This document shows, piece after piece, positions 63,218-64,000 of a DNA stretch of 64,000 nt. The notes beneath the pieces are model-generated. The model was not told where the DNA came from. It ran no database searches and saw nothing but the letters and a program-made list of their open reading frames with translations. Each line of letters begins with the position of its first letter. Positions within the stretch are counted from its first letter, which is position 1. The stretch comes from Prolixibacteraceae bacterium (GTDB taxonomy: Bacteria; Bacteroidota; Bacteroidia; Bacteroidales; Prolixibacteraceae). The translations under genes and the position numbers were made by a program. The stretch is taken from the NCBI GenBank assembly GCA_019856515.1, contig CP082230.1, forward strand, positions 3,596,001-3,660,000. Direction: 5' to 3'.

Positions 63218-64000
63218 TTATTCTTCTTCAAAAAAGTTACTAATCCCAAACTTACGTTTGAACCATTTAGAGACACTGTTCTCTTTTCTCTTTTGATCAG
63301 GAGTCTCCTCCTCTATATTCTCTTTCGACACAAACTCCTCTTGTATCTTTTCGGTTTCAACTTCATCTCCTTGATGAGTCATGACGTCCTGTTCCTCTTC
63401 CATCTTAGAAACAAACTCTTTTTCCTCAAAAGGACTTTCAAACAAAGGTACTTGATTTTCCTCTTTTTCAGAACTCTCTACGTAATTATATGTAGGAGGC
63501 ATATCATGCCTATTGTGGACTGTTTGATTGGGATCTTTGTGGAAACCGGTGGCTAATACGGTGACAAATAGACGATCACCAAGGCTATCATCCACTCCCG
63601 TACCCCAAATAATCTCGGCTGAATCACCCGCTTCGTCTTGTACCGTGTCAAGAATCTGTCCTATCTCATTAAGACGAGCTTCATGATGTTTGCTACTGAT
63701 AATATTTAGCAAAATACTCTTGGCTCCATCAATATCATTACTGTCAAGCAAGGGAGATTTTAAAGCATTATAGACTGCCATATTTGCTCGATCTTCCCCA
63801 TCTCCTGTACCACTACCCATCAAGAAAACACCTGAGTTCTGCATGGTCGACTCCACATCCGCAAAGTCAATATTTACCGTGCCTGGAAGTGTGATAATCT
63901 CAGCACACCCTTTGACCGCATTACCAATAATCTCATCCGCTTTATGAAAGGCTCTACTTGCAGGTAGGTTTCCATACAATCGAAGTAACTTCGCATTACT
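63218..64000 (-). CDS. Second FtsZ paralogue (partial, 5' end outside window)
   Basis: At least 260 residues of a divergent FtsZ, running off the window edge. The visible part aligns with residue 166 onward of the adjacent FtsZ: KLLRLYGNLPASRAFHKADEII, then the T7 loop N-x-D-x-x-D in VNIDFADVE and LMGSGTGDGEDRA, so the catalytic loop is kept. After the globular core the linker is acidic (many Glu) instead of Gln/Asn-rich. The conserved VPAYKRK-type peptide and NSFLHDNVD tail are absent. It ends VSKWFKRKFGISNFFEEE, a basic, aromatic, amphipathic-looking segment at 63221-63277. The GTP-binding half is not visible. Confidence 0.9.
   Translation of the reverse strand, partial: SNAKLLRLYGNLPASRAFHKADEIIGNAVKGCAEIITLPGTVNIDFADVESTMQNSGVFLMGSGTGDGEDRANMAVYNALKSPLLDSNDIDGAKSILLNIISSKHHEARLNEIGQILDTVQDEAGDSAEIIWGTGVDDSLGDRLFVTVLATGFHKDPNQTVHNRHDMPPTYNYVESSEKEENQVPLFESPFEEKEFVSKMEEEQDVMTHQGDEVETEKIQEEFVSKENIEEETPDQKRKENSVSKWFKRKFGISNFFEEE

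Overview
The window reads as a low-GC chromosome segment of a Bacteroidota bacterium (class Bacteroidia; a marine-type Marinilabiliales/Prolixibacteraceae-like lineage is my guess, not shown). Support comes from type IX secretion (T9SS) genes (porX, a PorP/SprF protein, a type B C-terminal sorting domain), two DUF2723 membrane proteins, the TAnnTTTG -7 / TTG -33 promoter form with 19-20 bp spacing, tRNAs without encoded CCA, and FtsZ with the Bacteroidota-type NSFLHDNVD tail. There is no rRNA, CRISPR array or prophage.

Layout. 1-8.6 kb: T9SS/surface region. It holds the 3' end of a probable SprE/PorW-like gene, porX, about 840 bp of non-coding DNA, then one transcription unit of four small secreted proteins, a larger T9SS type B cargo built from the same Ig-like module, and a PorP/SprF partner. 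8.6-16.3 kb: a sulfatase and a five-gene MacAB-TolC-like export operon (ATPase, two permeases, adaptor, TolC). 16.6-21.6 kb: carbamoyltransferase, DUF6427-like membrane protein, purD and a polysaccharide deacetylase. 21.8-29.8 kb: two paralogous DUF2723 proteins of about 1,000 residues on either side of a TPR lipoprotein and a 670-bp gap rich in inverted and direct repeats. 29.9-30.3 kb: two identical tRNA-Gln genes, each with its own promoter and terminator.

30.4-48.4 kb: mixed housekeeping and envelope genes: lipoproteins, a CarboxypepD_reg-like protein, NCS2 purine permease, dGTPase-like HD hydrolase, YgjP-like peptidase, LPG-synthase-type membrane protein, TonB, hflX, asd, lpxK, sppA, folK, upp and a GNAT-like protein. 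48.5-51.2 kb: radC, four identical tRNA-Glu genes around rpsT, and oxyR. 51.3-53.7 kb: an IS1380-type transposase and a lipoprotein. 54-57.2 kb: an MBL-fold hydrolase and a soluble hybrid-PAS histidine kinase. 57.2-64 kb: uvrA, a lytic transglycosylase, a GatB/YqeY protein, ftsZ and a second, divergent ftsZ paralogue cut by the window edge.

Most notable points: (1) the five-member Ig-like secreted array feeding into a T9SS cargo and PorP/SprF, next to porX; (2) the tandem ftsZ paralogue, which keeps the T7 catalytic loop but replaces the usual C-terminal peptide with a short basic, aromatic tail resembling a membrane-targeting helix; (3) a 193-bp imperfect inverted-repeat element between the DUF2723 genes; (4) the rpsT gene embedded among four tRNA-Glu genes; (5) a 31-bp near-gapless perfect palindrome upstream of the lytic transglycosylase.
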